Origin: CAVAVT01 sp963592185
GTDB lineage: Bacteria; Bacillota; Negativicutes; Selenomonadales; Selenomonadaceae
Assembly: GCA_963592185.1 (NCBI GenBank)
Contig: CAVAVT010000011.1
Coordinates: 1 to 39,533 of the forward strand
DNA: 39,533 nt
Reading direction: 5' to 3'
In this document: piece by piece, positions 1-7,741 of the stretch
Position numbering within the stretch: position 1 is the stretch's first letter
How the letters are laid out: the number at the start of each line of letters is the position of its first letter
The notes under the pieces: model-generated
What the model saw: the letters and a program-made list of their open reading frames with translations, nothing else
Told to the model about the DNA's origin: nothing
Database searches by the model: none
Translations under genes and position numbers: made by a program

Positions 1-30
1 TTGATTATCAAAGACATATTAAAATAAACG

Positions 31-70
31 AAAAAAGCAGCAGGCTGGGAATAATCCCTAAACCTGCTGT
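31..70 (-). terminator. Rho-independent terminator of the surE-ftsK operon
   Basis: On the minus strand a CAGCAGG/CCTGCTG stem (arms 63-69 and 38-44), with a smaller GGGA/TCCC stem inside the loop, is followed by a run of six T. It lies just downstream of the ftsK stop codon and closes the long minus-strand operon. Confidence 0.85.
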
Positions 71-86
71 TTTATTATGTCTTGGA

Positions 87-2960
87 TTAATTTTCCGACA
101 TAGCTTTTTCCACTGCAGCCATTGCTTCAGAACTTGTCATCAATATGTCTCTTGGCTTGCTTCCCTGGCTGGCTCCGACGATGTGAAGCTCCTCCATGGT
201 ATCAATAAGCCTTGCAGCTCTGGTATAGCCTACCCGGAACCTCCGCTGAACTCCTGATGCGGAGGCCTGTCCGGTGGAAAGAACCGACTGCACAGCCTCC
301 GGCAAAAGCTCATCATACCGTGGCCTGTTATCCTTTTTTTCTTCCTCGGCTTCCTGGGCTGCCTGTTCTGTGAAGTTTATGATTTCCTCGTTGGTCTCTA
401 CTTCCTGCTCCTGAGCCTGAATAAAGTCTATGAGCTCCTCAACCTCACGGTCGCTGACAAAGGCTCCCTGTACACGCTTGGGTTTTGCCGCTCCTATAGG
501 ATAGAACAGCATGTCACCCTTGCCCAACAGCTTCTCCGCTCCGGATCTGTCCAAAATAGTTCGGGAATCCACCAAAGAGGATACCGCAAAGGATATTCTT
601 GATGGAATATTTGCCTTGATAACACCTGTAATAACATTAACAGATGGCCGCTGTGTAGCCAGAACCAGATGGATTCCTGCAGCACGTGCTTTCTGTGCCA
701 GCCTGCAGATGGCATCCTCCACATCATGGGGAGCTACCATCATCAAATCCGCAAGCTCGTCTATAATAATTACAATAGAAGGCATTTTATCCTCTGGATG
801 GGATGCATTATAGGTCTCCATATTACGGGCACCCTTTTCAGCAAACTTTGCATAGCGCTTTTCCATCTCCTGAACAGCCCAGTTCAGCACGGAAGCTGCC
901 TTTTTGGAATCAGTAACTACTGGAACCATCAAATGGGGTATGCCGTTGTAGACAGAAAGCTCCACCATCTTTGGGTCTATCAGTATGAATTTAACTTCAT
1001 CCGGCCTTGCCTTGAACAAAATACTTGTGATAAGGGTATTGATACATACCGACTTACCTGAACCTGTGGCACCAGCCACCAAAAGATGTGGCATTTTTGC
1101 CAAATCTGCAAAAATGGACTGTCCGCTGATATCTTTGCCCAGTCCCACAGTAAGCTTGGAACTTGCTGCGGCAAATGCCTCGGACTCCAATACCTCTCGA
1201 AGCTGTACGCTTTCCAGCTCCTTGTTAGGCACCTCTATACCAATGGCAGCCTTGCCTGGAATCTGTTCGATTCGCACGGAAAATGCCGCCAGACTCAGTG
1301 CCAGATCATCCGCAAGATTGGTGAGCTTGCTTACTCTTACTCCCGGTGCCAGCTCCAGCTCATACCGGGTTACAGCTGGTCCATGACATGCATTGACAAT
1401 CCGTGCCTTTACCTTGAAATTATCCAAGGTGGTGGCCAGTGTCTTTGCTTTTTCTGCAATTTCCATTTCCAGCTGTTCATTCTTCTTATGTACACGCTTG
1501 GAGAGAATCAACTTGGGATCTGGTATCACATAGGGTTTTGGCTTAGGCTTTTCCGCCTGTACAGCCTGTGGTGGAGGTGGCGCCGGTGCATAGGGACTTA
1601 CAGCCGTAGCCGAAGGAATGTACGCTGAAATATTTCCCTTGCTATCATCCTCATTCATGGTTTCCAAACGGGAATCCATTTCCTGCTCCTTCATTTCAGC
1701 AGCTTCAAAGGCTTCCTCCGGAATATCCTCCCCAGCAATTTCAGCTGTATCAGCATGGGAATCAGCAAACTCTATGGTAAATTGCTGTTCTTCTTCAGAG
1801 TCGCCTTCCCCATCCAAGTGGCTTTCAGCATCCACTGCTGCTCTTCCTAAAGCCTGTGCCAATGCATCATCAATGGTTCCTTCCGGATAAGGATTTTCCT
1901 CCTCCGGCTCAGTCTCTGAATTCTCAAATTCCGCAGGGTACTCATCCACCTCTGCTGTTTCTACTCCATTATCAGCAATGTCCTCATTCTGCCCATTATC
2001 AATGGTATCGAAATAAGTGCTGCTGGGCCAGTCCTTTGAATGGGTATATATCCCCTGGAAAAGTTCTTCTTCATTTGGCTTTTCATCCTGAATTACAGGC
2101 TCTTTTTCAATCCCATTTGCAGCTGGGGCCGCCGATACCGCCTCAAAGCTTGTATCATTTTCCTGATTATAAAAGGATTCCTTTTTCTGCCGCCGTTCCT
2201 CCAAATGTGATTTAACCCTCTGTTTTACACTTTCCTCAACAGCAACAGTTTTTTCATAGGCGGTCTCCACAGTATTTTTAGCAACATTGATGCCAGCCTC
2301 AGCTGTTTCCTTAGTTTTAAGCATACCGGAGGCCAGTGACCAGGTGGTAGCCAGCAGCACTGAGCCAAGTGTTCCTGTTCCAAGAACTATTATTGCACCA
2401 TCCACTCCAACTATACGCCTGAGAATAAAAAGCAGCCCTCCACCTAAGAGACCGCCTCCAGCCTGAAGACTTTTCGGCAAAATTTCTTCCCCTACAGGAG
2501 TAGTAAAATGATGCCATATTGAAAGAACACATACAAAGAGAATTAGAATCCCCCAAAATCTCTTCGTAAATGACATGCCTTCATGCTTAATAATGTATTG
2601 CACGCCGATAAGCAGCATCAGCAGGGAAAATGCATAGGCTCCTATGCCAAAGAAGTAGGACAGAACCTTTGCAAAATACACTCCTACGAAACCTACATTC
2701 AAGCCTAAAAGACCGCAAAAGCAGAAAATAGCCACAGCGGAAAAAGCCAAACCTATCAGCTCATACTTCCGGCGTTCGTCAATAGTTCCCTGCCCTGAGG
2801 TTTCACTCTTTGCATTTTTCACAGGTCTTGTCTTTGATTTCTTAGCGGACCCCTTTGATATTTTGCCGGTTTCAGCCTTTTTTACAGAGGTGCGCCTGCG
2901 TTGTCCCGTACTGCCGGTACCCTTTTTATTCTCTTTTTCATCCGACTTTTTCTTCGCCAT
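87..2960 (-). CDS. ftsK: DNA translocase FtsK/SpoIIIE
   Basis: This membrane-anchored, ATP-driven DNA pump acts at the division septum, where it clears and segregates chromosome termini. The 957-residue protein begins with a Lys/Arg-rich tail. Several hydrophobic segments follow at about residues 65-215, then a long acidic, Pro-rich linker to about residue 480. The RecA-like motor has Walker A GATGSGKS near residue 630 and a Walker B IIIIDELADLM near 728-738. The C-terminal winged-helix gamma domain (RRFRVGYTRAARLID, about residue 900) reads KOPS/SRS-type sequences in this family. It is the last gene of the minus-strand operon, 26 bases after the RNase H gene. The ribosome-binding site is weak (GGTGAG). 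The linker is variable in this family, so only the N-terminal anchor and the motor are diagnostic. Identification is secure. Confidence 0.97.
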   Translation of the reverse strand: MAKKKSDEKENKKGTGSTGQRRRTSVKKAETGKISKGSAKKSKTRPVKNAKSETSGQGTIDERRKYELIGLAFSAVAIFCFCGLLGLNVGFVGVYFAKVLSYFFGIGAYAFSLLMLLIGVQYIIKHEGMSFTKRFWGILILFVCVLSIWHHFTTPVGEEILPKSLQAGGGLLGGGLLFILRRIVGVDGAIIVLGTGTLGSVLLATTWSLASGMLKTKETAEAGINVAKNTVETAYEKTVAVEESVKQRVKSHLEERRQKKESFYNQENDTSFEAVSAAPAANGIEKEPVIQDEKPNEEELFQGIYTHSKDWPSSTYFDTIDNGQNEDIADNGVETAEVDEYPAEFENSETEPEEENPYPEGTIDDALAQALGRAAVDAESHLDGEGDSEEEQQFTIEFADSHADTAEIAGEDIPEEAFEAAEMKEQEMDSRLETMNEDDSKGNISAYIPSATAVSPYAPAPPPPQAVQAEKPKPKPYVIPDPKLILSKRVHKKNEQLEMEIAEKAKTLATTLDNFKVKARIVNACHGPAVTRYELELAPGVRVSKLTNLADDLALSLAAFSVRIEQIPGKAAIGIEVPNKELESVQLREVLESEAFAAASSKLTVGLGKDISGQSIFADLAKMPHLLVAGATGSGKSVCINTLITSILFKARPDEVKFILIDPKMVELSVYNGIPHLMVPVVTDSKKAASVLNWAVQEMEKRYAKFAEKGARNMETYNASHPEDKMPSIVIIIDELADLMMVAPHDVEDAICRLAQKARAAGIHLVLATQRPSVNVITGVIKANIPSRISFAVSSLVDSRTILDRSGAEKLLGKGDMLFYPIGAAKPKRVQGAFVSDREVEELIDFIQAQEQEVETNEEIINFTEQAAQEAEEEKKDNRPRYDELLPEAVQSVLSTGQASASGVQRRFRVGYTRAARLIDTMEELHIVGASQGSKPRDILMTSSEAMAAVEKAMSEN

Positions 2961-2986
2961 CAGGTCTCACCGCTTTTATCAATCAT

Positions 2987-3610
2987 CTATCTCATCAAAT
3001 CTTCTATTGCAGCTTTAGCCAGTTTGTCTGCACGTTCATTTCCCTTTATGCCTGTATGCCCTGCAACCTTTTGGAATTTCACCCAGCTGAGATACTCCTG
3101 CATAAAGGCTTTATATCCGGAGGTAATAGCATTATTGGTTTTCCATCGGCCCTCAGCCCATTCAGCAATTCCGGTATAGTCATGGCAGATTACAAGCTTG
3201 TCCAGCTGATGCTTTTCAGCCCAGACCACAGCCTGCTTTGCTGCCTCCAGCTCTCCAGATACATTTCTAAGCTTTGCAGCATCTTCGGATTCACCAACAC
3301 CGTTGGCTTCATGAATCAGCTGTCCATCCTTATATATCGCCATTCCCCAGCTGTATTTTCCATTGAAATATGAGCCGTCCACATATGCGTAGCACACTCC
3401 CGGCTCTTCAGCTGGTGCTGAAAAATTTCCCGATTCACCACCATTGCAGACCGCTCCGGACATATATTGTTTTGCTTCAGCTTCTGTAACAAATCCTTTA
3501 TATGCTGCTCCAGGGAATTTTATGACCTGTTTCTGGCATTCAGCCCAGGTTTTATAAATTCCAGGCCTTCTTCCAACCCTTACCGCATAAAAATTGTTTT
3601 TTGGAGCCAA
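2987..3610 (-). CDS. rnhA: Ribonuclease H with N-terminal viroplasmin (RNA/DNA-hybrid-binding) domain
   Basis: This enzyme cleaves the RNA strand of RNA/DNA hybrids such as R-loops and primers. Residues 1-45 form a caulimovirus-viroplasmin-like hybrid-binding domain (NFYAVRVGRRPGIYKTW, then GAAYKGF). Residues about 70-205 form the type 1 RNase H fold. Visible catalytic acids are the Asp in YVDGSY, the Glu in SGELEAAK, the Asp in ICHDYTG and the final Asp in GNERADKLA, with the assisting His in GHTGIKG. I place the start at a TTG (3608-3610), 8 bases after GGAGG, giving MAPKNNFYAV as in relatives. A GTG three codons upstream sits directly on the Shine-Dalgarno and is unlikely. The gene is 10 bases downstream of the deaminase gene and in the same operon. 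Confidence 0.93.
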   Translation of the reverse strand: MAPKNNFYAVRVGRRPGIYKTWAECQKQVIKFPGAAYKGFVTEAEAKQYMSGAVCNGGESGNFSAPAEEPGVCYAYVDGSYFNGKYSWGMAIYKDGQLIHEANGVGESEDAAKLRNVSGELEAAKQAVVWAEKHQLDKLVICHDYTGIAEWAEGRWKTNNAITSGYKAFMQEYLSWVKFQKVAGHTGIKGNERADKLAKAAIEDLMR

Positions 3611-3629
3611 AATCCGCACCTCCGTAATA

Positions 3630-4922
3630 TCATAGGTTAGTACGTCCCGTTAATTTTTCAGCACACATACGTGCCTGACTAAGGACCTTTTCCTCATCAA
3701 TGGTCAGAAGTTCTCTATTCTTCATTATAAGTTTGCCATCGATTATAACGGTATCAACAGTAGCCTGTGAAGCTGCGTAAACCAAAAGGGATGTGTAATC
3801 ATATCTAGGAGTCCACTCGGCATTGTCCGTATTGAAAAGGGTTATGTCCGCCTTGCAGCCAGCCTCAATTCTTCCAACATTATGGAGTCCTATCGCCCTG
3901 GCTCCATATTCCGTGCCCATTTTCAGAGCCTCAGCCGCTGGGATGGCTTCGGGGTTTAATGTAGAAACCTTAGACAGCAGGGAAGCAAGTCTTATTTCCT
4001 CCAACATGTCCAAATTATTATTGCTGGAAGCGCCGTCTGTTCCAATACCCACGCATATACCATTATCCAAAAGCTTCGCCACAGGCGCAATGCCACTTGC
4101 AAGCTTCATATTGCTGCCTGGATTATGCGCAACTCTCATGCGGTATTCCTTCATGAGTTCTATGTCCGCATCATCCACCCATACACAGTGGGCACCAATG
4201 ACACCGCAGGAAAGAAGCCCTGTTTCCTCCATAAGGGCAATAGGGGTTCTTCCATACTTTTCAATGCATTCCTCAACCTCAGTTTTCGTCTCGGACAGGT
4301 GAATATGTACCTCAGCTTTTAAATCAGAAGCCGCTGCCGCCACCTTCCGGAGAAAATCCGGTGTGGTGGTATAAGGAGCATGTGGAGAAAGCATTACGGA
4401 AATTCTTCCATCCCCAGCTCCGTTAAAGTCCCTATAGAGCTGAATACCTTCCTTCAGTCGCTGTTCCCCTTCCTCCGGGGTAAAGGCCAGCATTCCTCTG
4501 GATACAACAGCTCTTATTCCGCAGTCTATGGCTGCCTTTGCGACAACATCCTCCCAAGGGCCATACTGGTCCAAAAACGCGGTGGTTCCTCCCTTAATCA
4601 TCTCAATGATTCCCAAGGCAGCACCCCAGTACAGGTCCTCCTGCTTCATTTTGTCCTCAATAGGCCATATTTCCTTTTGAAGCCAGTCCTGCAAATTAAT
4701 ATCATCAGCATAGCTTCTAAGAAGATTCATGGAAACATGGGTATGAGCATTAACAAAGCCAGGAACAGCAAACATATCATTGCCGTCAATAACAGAAATG
4801 GAGTTATATCCTTCAGGTATTTCTCCCACAAATTCGATAGAATTTCCAGAAATACCTATATTGGTTTTCTCCACTTTTCCATTTGGCAAAAATGCATTAA
4901 CATTTTTTATAAGGATGGACAT
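3630..4922 (-). CDS. mtaD: 5'-methylthioadenosine/S-adenosylhomocysteine deaminase (amidohydrolase)
   Basis: The 430-residue metal-dependent amidohydrolase deaminates the adenine ring of methylthioadenosine or S-adenosylhomocysteine. The N-terminal metal motif NAHTHVSMNLLR supplies the HxH pair. Later ligands are seen in EVHIHLSET, GAHCVWVDD and IGTDGASSNNN, the usual order for the MtaD/TrzA-like deaminase group. The ATG start follows GGAGG by 7 bases. It lies 21 bases downstream of ahcY, so the two enzymes probably act on the same metabolite pool. Substrate choice among MTA, SAH, adenosine and 5'-deoxyadenosine cannot be settled from sequence. The adjacency to a short-form AhcY favours SAH. 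Confidence 0.9.
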   Translation of the reverse strand: MSILIKNVNAFLPNGKVEKTNIGISGNSIEFVGEIPEGYNSISVIDGNDMFAVPGFVNAHTHVSMNLLRSYADDINLQDWLQKEIWPIEDKMKQEDLYWGAALGIIEMIKGGTTAFLDQYGPWEDVVAKAAIDCGIRAVVSRGMLAFTPEEGEQRLKEGIQLYRDFNGAGDGRISVMLSPHAPYTTTPDFLRKVAAAASDLKAEVHIHLSETKTEVEECIEKYGRTPIALMEETGLLSCGVIGAHCVWVDDADIELMKEYRMRVAHNPGSNMKLASGIAPVAKLLDNGICVGIGTDGASSNNNLDMLEEIRLASLLSKVSTLNPEAIPAAEALKMGTEYGARAIGLHNVGRIEAGCKADITLFNTDNAEWTPRYDYTSLLVYAASQATVDTVIIDGKLIMKNRELLTIDEEKVLSQARMCAEKLTGRTNL

Positions 4923-4943
4923 GTCGCACCTCCGCTAAATTAT

Positions 4944-6185
4944 TTAAGGCATTGCAAGATATTCCCTCTGCTCCGGAGACAATTCATCGATTTCTACTCC
5001 AATAGCCTTCAGCTTGATTTTTGCAATTTCTGCATCAATATCTTCTGAAATAACATATACATCGTTATCCAGCTTGCCCTTATTCTGAAGGATATGCTTT
5101 GCAGAAAGAAGCTGTACAGCAAATGACAAATCCATTATTTCTGCCGGGTGTCCATCACCGCACGCCAGGTTTACAAGTCTTCCCTCTCCCAGGAGATAAA
5201 GTTTTCTTCCATCTTCCAGCAGGAATTCTTCTATATTATTACGTACAGTACTGCGTGACTTGGATATGCTTTCCAGCTCTGGAATATTGATTTCCACATC
5301 AAAATGACCTGCATTTGCCATCACCGCACCATTTTTCATTACCTCGAAATGATGTTTCCTTATTACATCCTTATCGCCTGTAAGTGTAAGGAAAATATCG
5401 CCGTACTTTGCAGCCTCATCCATAGGCATAACTCTGAAGCCGTCAAATACAGCCTCTATAGCTTTTATGGGATCAACCTCGGTAATGATTACATTGGCGC
5501 CAAGTCCCTTTGCCCTCATGGCTCCGCCCTTTCCGCACCATCCGTATCCGGCAATAACAACGGTCTTTCCTGCTACAACCAGATTAGTGGTACGCATAAT
5601 GCCATCCCAGGTGGACTGACCGGTACCATAACGGTTGTCAAAGAGATACTTGCAGTATGCATCATTTGCAGCCATCATGGGGAATTCCAGCTTTCCAGCC
5701 TTTACCAGTGCCTTAAGTCTATGGATTCCAGTGGTAGTCTCCTCGGCTCCGCCGAAAATTCCTGGCAGCAGCTCACGGCGCTTGGTATGAATAGTTTCCA
5801 CAAGGTCGCCGCCGTCATCAATAATGATATTTGGTTTAATATCCAAAGCCTTGTTTATAAAAGTATTGTATTCCTCATCTGTGCATCCATGCCAGCCAAA
5901 TACATTGAGCCCGTCCTCAACTAAGGCTGCTGCAACATCATCCTGTGTTGAAAGTGGATTACTTCCTGTAATAGCAACCTCTGCTCCGGCATTATGCACT
6001 ACCTGAGCAAGATACGCACTTTTTGCCTCAAGATGAATGGTAATAACAAAACGCAGACCGGCAAAAGGCTTTGTCTTTGAATATTCCTCATCAAGCGCCT
6101 TTACAACAGGCATGAAATTCTTTACCCATTCAATTTTATCGTGTCCAGAGGGTGCCAGATTTATATCCCGAATCATTGACTCCAT
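4944..6185 (-). CDS. ahcY: Adenosylhomocysteinase (short form; possibly S-inosylhomocysteine hydrolase)
   Basis: AhcY hydrolyses S-adenosylhomocysteine to homocysteine and a nucleoside with a bound NAD cofactor, removing the product inhibitor of methyltransferases. The NAD site is visible as GYGWCGKGGAMRAKGLG, and the substrate region as NDAYCKYLFDNRYGTGQS. The protein ends at YLAMP and lacks the C-terminal Lys-Tyr-Arg-Tyr-type tail of the long bacterial and eukaryotic enzymes. It therefore belongs to the short Thermotoga/methanogen type of about 410 residues. I start it at the fourth codon of the open frame (ATG 6183-6185), 9 bases after GGAAGG, because the upstream ATG abuts that site. It is followed by the deaminase gene. 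Confidence 0.93.
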   Translation of the reverse strand: MESMIRDINLAPSGHDKIEWVKNFMPVVKALDEEYSKTKPFAGLRFVITIHLEAKSAYLAQVVHNAGAEVAITGSNPLSTQDDVAAALVEDGLNVFGWHGCTDEEYNTFINKALDIKPNIIIDDGGDLVETIHTKRRELLPGIFGGAEETTTGIHRLKALVKAGKLEFPMMAANDAYCKYLFDNRYGTGQSTWDGIMRTTNLVVAGKTVVIAGYGWCGKGGAMRAKGLGANVIITEVDPIKAIEAVFDGFRVMPMDEAAKYGDIFLTLTGDKDVIRKHHFEVMKNGAVMANAGHFDVEINIPELESISKSRSTVRNNIEEFLLEDGRKLYLLGEGRLVNLACGDGHPAEIMDLSFAVQLLSAKHILQNKGKLDNDVYVISEDIDAEIAKIKLKAIGVEIDELSPEQREYLAMP

Positions 6186-6260
6186 GTTATCCATCCTTCC
6201 ATTGGCATATAACTCATTAATTCATATCATAACATTTTTACAGGCTTTAGTGAAATTTCT

Positions 6261-6503
6261 TCATTTCATTGGAAAATCCACAAGACCTCTTTCCGGTTCG
6301 CTTTCCTGTGGATTAATAATAACAGCATTTTCAAAATCCTCCAGGGACAGGTTGTCAACATATAGCAGCAATCCTGTCGGCCCATCTACAACTCTTCGGA
6401 TTTTTACAGACAAATCCCCTTCATTGTTTTCATAAGGCTGAAGCTGATTCATTCCATATTCATTGCCCAAAGCTTCCATTAATAACTGTGCAATATCTTC
6501 CAT
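6261..6503 (-). CDS. Small protein of unknown function between surE and ahcY
   Basis: I do not recognise this 80-residue protein. It is acidic and soluble-looking, with no signal peptide, membrane segment or cysteine. The N-terminal helix-like stretch MEDIAQLLMEALG is followed by a region that could be a small beta fold (DLSVKIRRVVDGPTGLLLYVDNLS). It starts 9 bases after the surE stop codon, so it is almost certainly cotranscribed. The ribosome-binding site is weak (AAAGG, about 14 bases from the ATG), which suggests dependence on translation of surE. Its codon use resembles its neighbours. Confidence 0.7.
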   Translation of the reverse strand: MEDIAQLLMEALGNEYGMNQLQPYENNEGDLSVKIRRVVDGPTGLLLYVDNLSLEDFENAVIINPQESEPERGLVDFPMK

Positions 6504-6512
6504 AACGCAATA

Positions 6513-7250
6513 CTATACCTTTCTGTAATCAGTAAGATCCAGCTGTAGCGGTGTAACCGTTACAAATCCATTTTTTACAGCCTCAATATCTGTGCTTTCA
6601 TCATTATGATGGTCGTATATTTCTCCCTGCAGGAGGTAGTATACCCTGCCATCCTCCTCGATGCGCTTAAAGGCATTTGTGTAATCCCTTGTTCCCTGTT
6701 TGGTAAATACCAGCTCAGGCTTTTCCTTTAAAACTCGTGGGAAATTTACATTATATAATGCTGGCTCCTTTTCCCTGTCCAAAAGCTGCTGCATAAATAA
6801 ATTCACAAATATTTCCGCAGCCTTCTCCATCGGAAGGTCTGAATCATAGTCCCTTGAAACAGCAATTGCTGGTATGCGATGAAGAAAACCCTCTATTGCC
6901 GCACCTACTGTTCCCGAATACAGAACATCAGTACCCAAATTGGCTCCATGGTTGATTCCTGACAGAACCAAATCAGGCATATGCCCTTCAGCCATGGATT
7001 CCAAATAAATCTTCACGCAGTCCGCCGGAGTTCCACAGATACTCCATGCCTCAATAGTATTTTCATACCCATCGGTATTTTTTCTATTTTTAAGTTCCAT
7101 GGGCTTTGCAACAGTGATGGCATGGGACATGCCGCTTTGCTGATATTCAGGTGCCACCACTATAACCTCATGCTTTTTGCTCAGTACAGAGGCCAACGCC
7201 CTTATTCCATCTGCTTCATATCCATCATCATTGGAAATCAGAATCCGCAT
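6513..7250 (-). CDS. surE: 5'/3'-nucleotidase SurE
   Basis: SurE dephosphorylates nucleoside 5'- and 3'-monophosphates using a divalent metal. The metal-binding N-terminus MRILISNDDGYEADGI is canonical, as are GTPADCVKIY and the SGINHGANLGTDVLYSGTV loop. The length of 245 residues is normal. The ATG follows AGGAGG closely (6 bases or fewer). It is the first gene of the operon that runs through ahcY to ftsK. No clear promoter is visible between it and the tRNA terminator at 7277-7310, so read-through from the tRNA-Lys promoter or a promoter inside that region are both possible. Confidence 0.96.
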   Translation of the reverse strand: MRILISNDDGYEADGIRALASVLSKKHEVIVVAPEYQQSGMSHAITVAKPMELKNRKNTDGYENTIEAWSICGTPADCVKIYLESMAEGHMPDLVLSGINHGANLGTDVLYSGTVGAAIEGFLHRIPAIAVSRDYDSDLPMEKAAEIFVNLFMQQLLDREKEPALYNVNFPRVLKEKPELVFTKQGTRDYTNAFKRIEEDGRVYYLLQGEIYDHHNDESTDIEAVKNGFVTVTPLQLDLTDYRKV

Positions 7251-7276
7251 ATGCTCCTCCTAGATATATCTGTTAA

Positions 7277-7310
7277 ACAAAATAGGCAGGCTGGAATTCT
7301 CCAACCTGCC
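7277..7310 (-). terminator. Rho-independent terminator after tRNA-Lys
   Basis: An 11-bp stem (GGCAGGTTGGA with TCCAGCCTGCC, one G-T pair) on the minus strand is followed by TATTTTGTTT. It lies between the tRNA gene and surE. Confidence 0.75.
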
Positions 7311-7344
7311 CTCAAAACGCATTCCACAAATGCGGTAATCATCA

Positions 7345-7420
<76 letters not shown>

Positions 7421-7477
7421 GATTTATCGGGGATGTTTCATTCACGAGAACGTGTCCACATCTCAACGACAAAAATT

Positions 7478-7506
7478 ATGTTACCATAATGGTTATGCAA
7501 AGTCAA
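7478..7506 (-). promoter_or_regulatory. Sigma-70-type promoter of tRNA-Lys
   Basis: On the minus strand, TTGACT (7501-7506) and TAACAT (7478-7483) are separated by 17 bases. Transcription would begin some 50 bases before the tRNA. Confidence 0.55.
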
Positions 7507-7531
7507 CACTTTTATTTAATAATTTTAAAAA

Positions 7532-7741
7532 TTATTCGATTCCAGTAACCTCATAGCCGGCATCCACAATTGCAGCTGTTATTGCATCATCAGCAACCGG
7601 TGCGGAAAGGGTAATAACCGCATTTTTATTTTCCAGGCTTACCACAGCCTTTTCTACACCCTCAATGCCTTCCAAAGCCTTGGTTACATGGTTGACACAG
7701 TGTCCGCACATCATTCCTTCAACGCCGATAGTTTTTGTCAT
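7532..7741 (-). CDS. copZ: Nested CopZ-like copper chaperone, possible internal translation product of copA
   Basis: The last 69 codons of copA form a complete HMA domain of normal CopZ size, starting MTKTIGVEGMMCGHC and ending at the copA stop codon. An in-frame ATG at 7739-7741 is preceded by a perfect GGAGG (7750-7754) with 8 bases between, the spacing of an efficient start. The ribosome could therefore make free CopZ from the copA message as well as the full pump. A free chaperone would deliver Cu(I) to CopA and CsoR. The domain and start signal are visible in the sequence. That the short protein is actually made is inference. Confidence 0.5.
   Translation of the reverse strand: MTKTIGVEGMMCGHCVNHVTKALEGIEGVEKAVVSLENKNAVITLSAPVADDAITAAIVDAGYEVTGIE

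Noticed and set aside
7513..7535. AT-rich inverted repeat after copA as a terminator
   Set aside because: The arms are only A/T and there is no clear T run distinct from the general AT-richness, so I do not call it.
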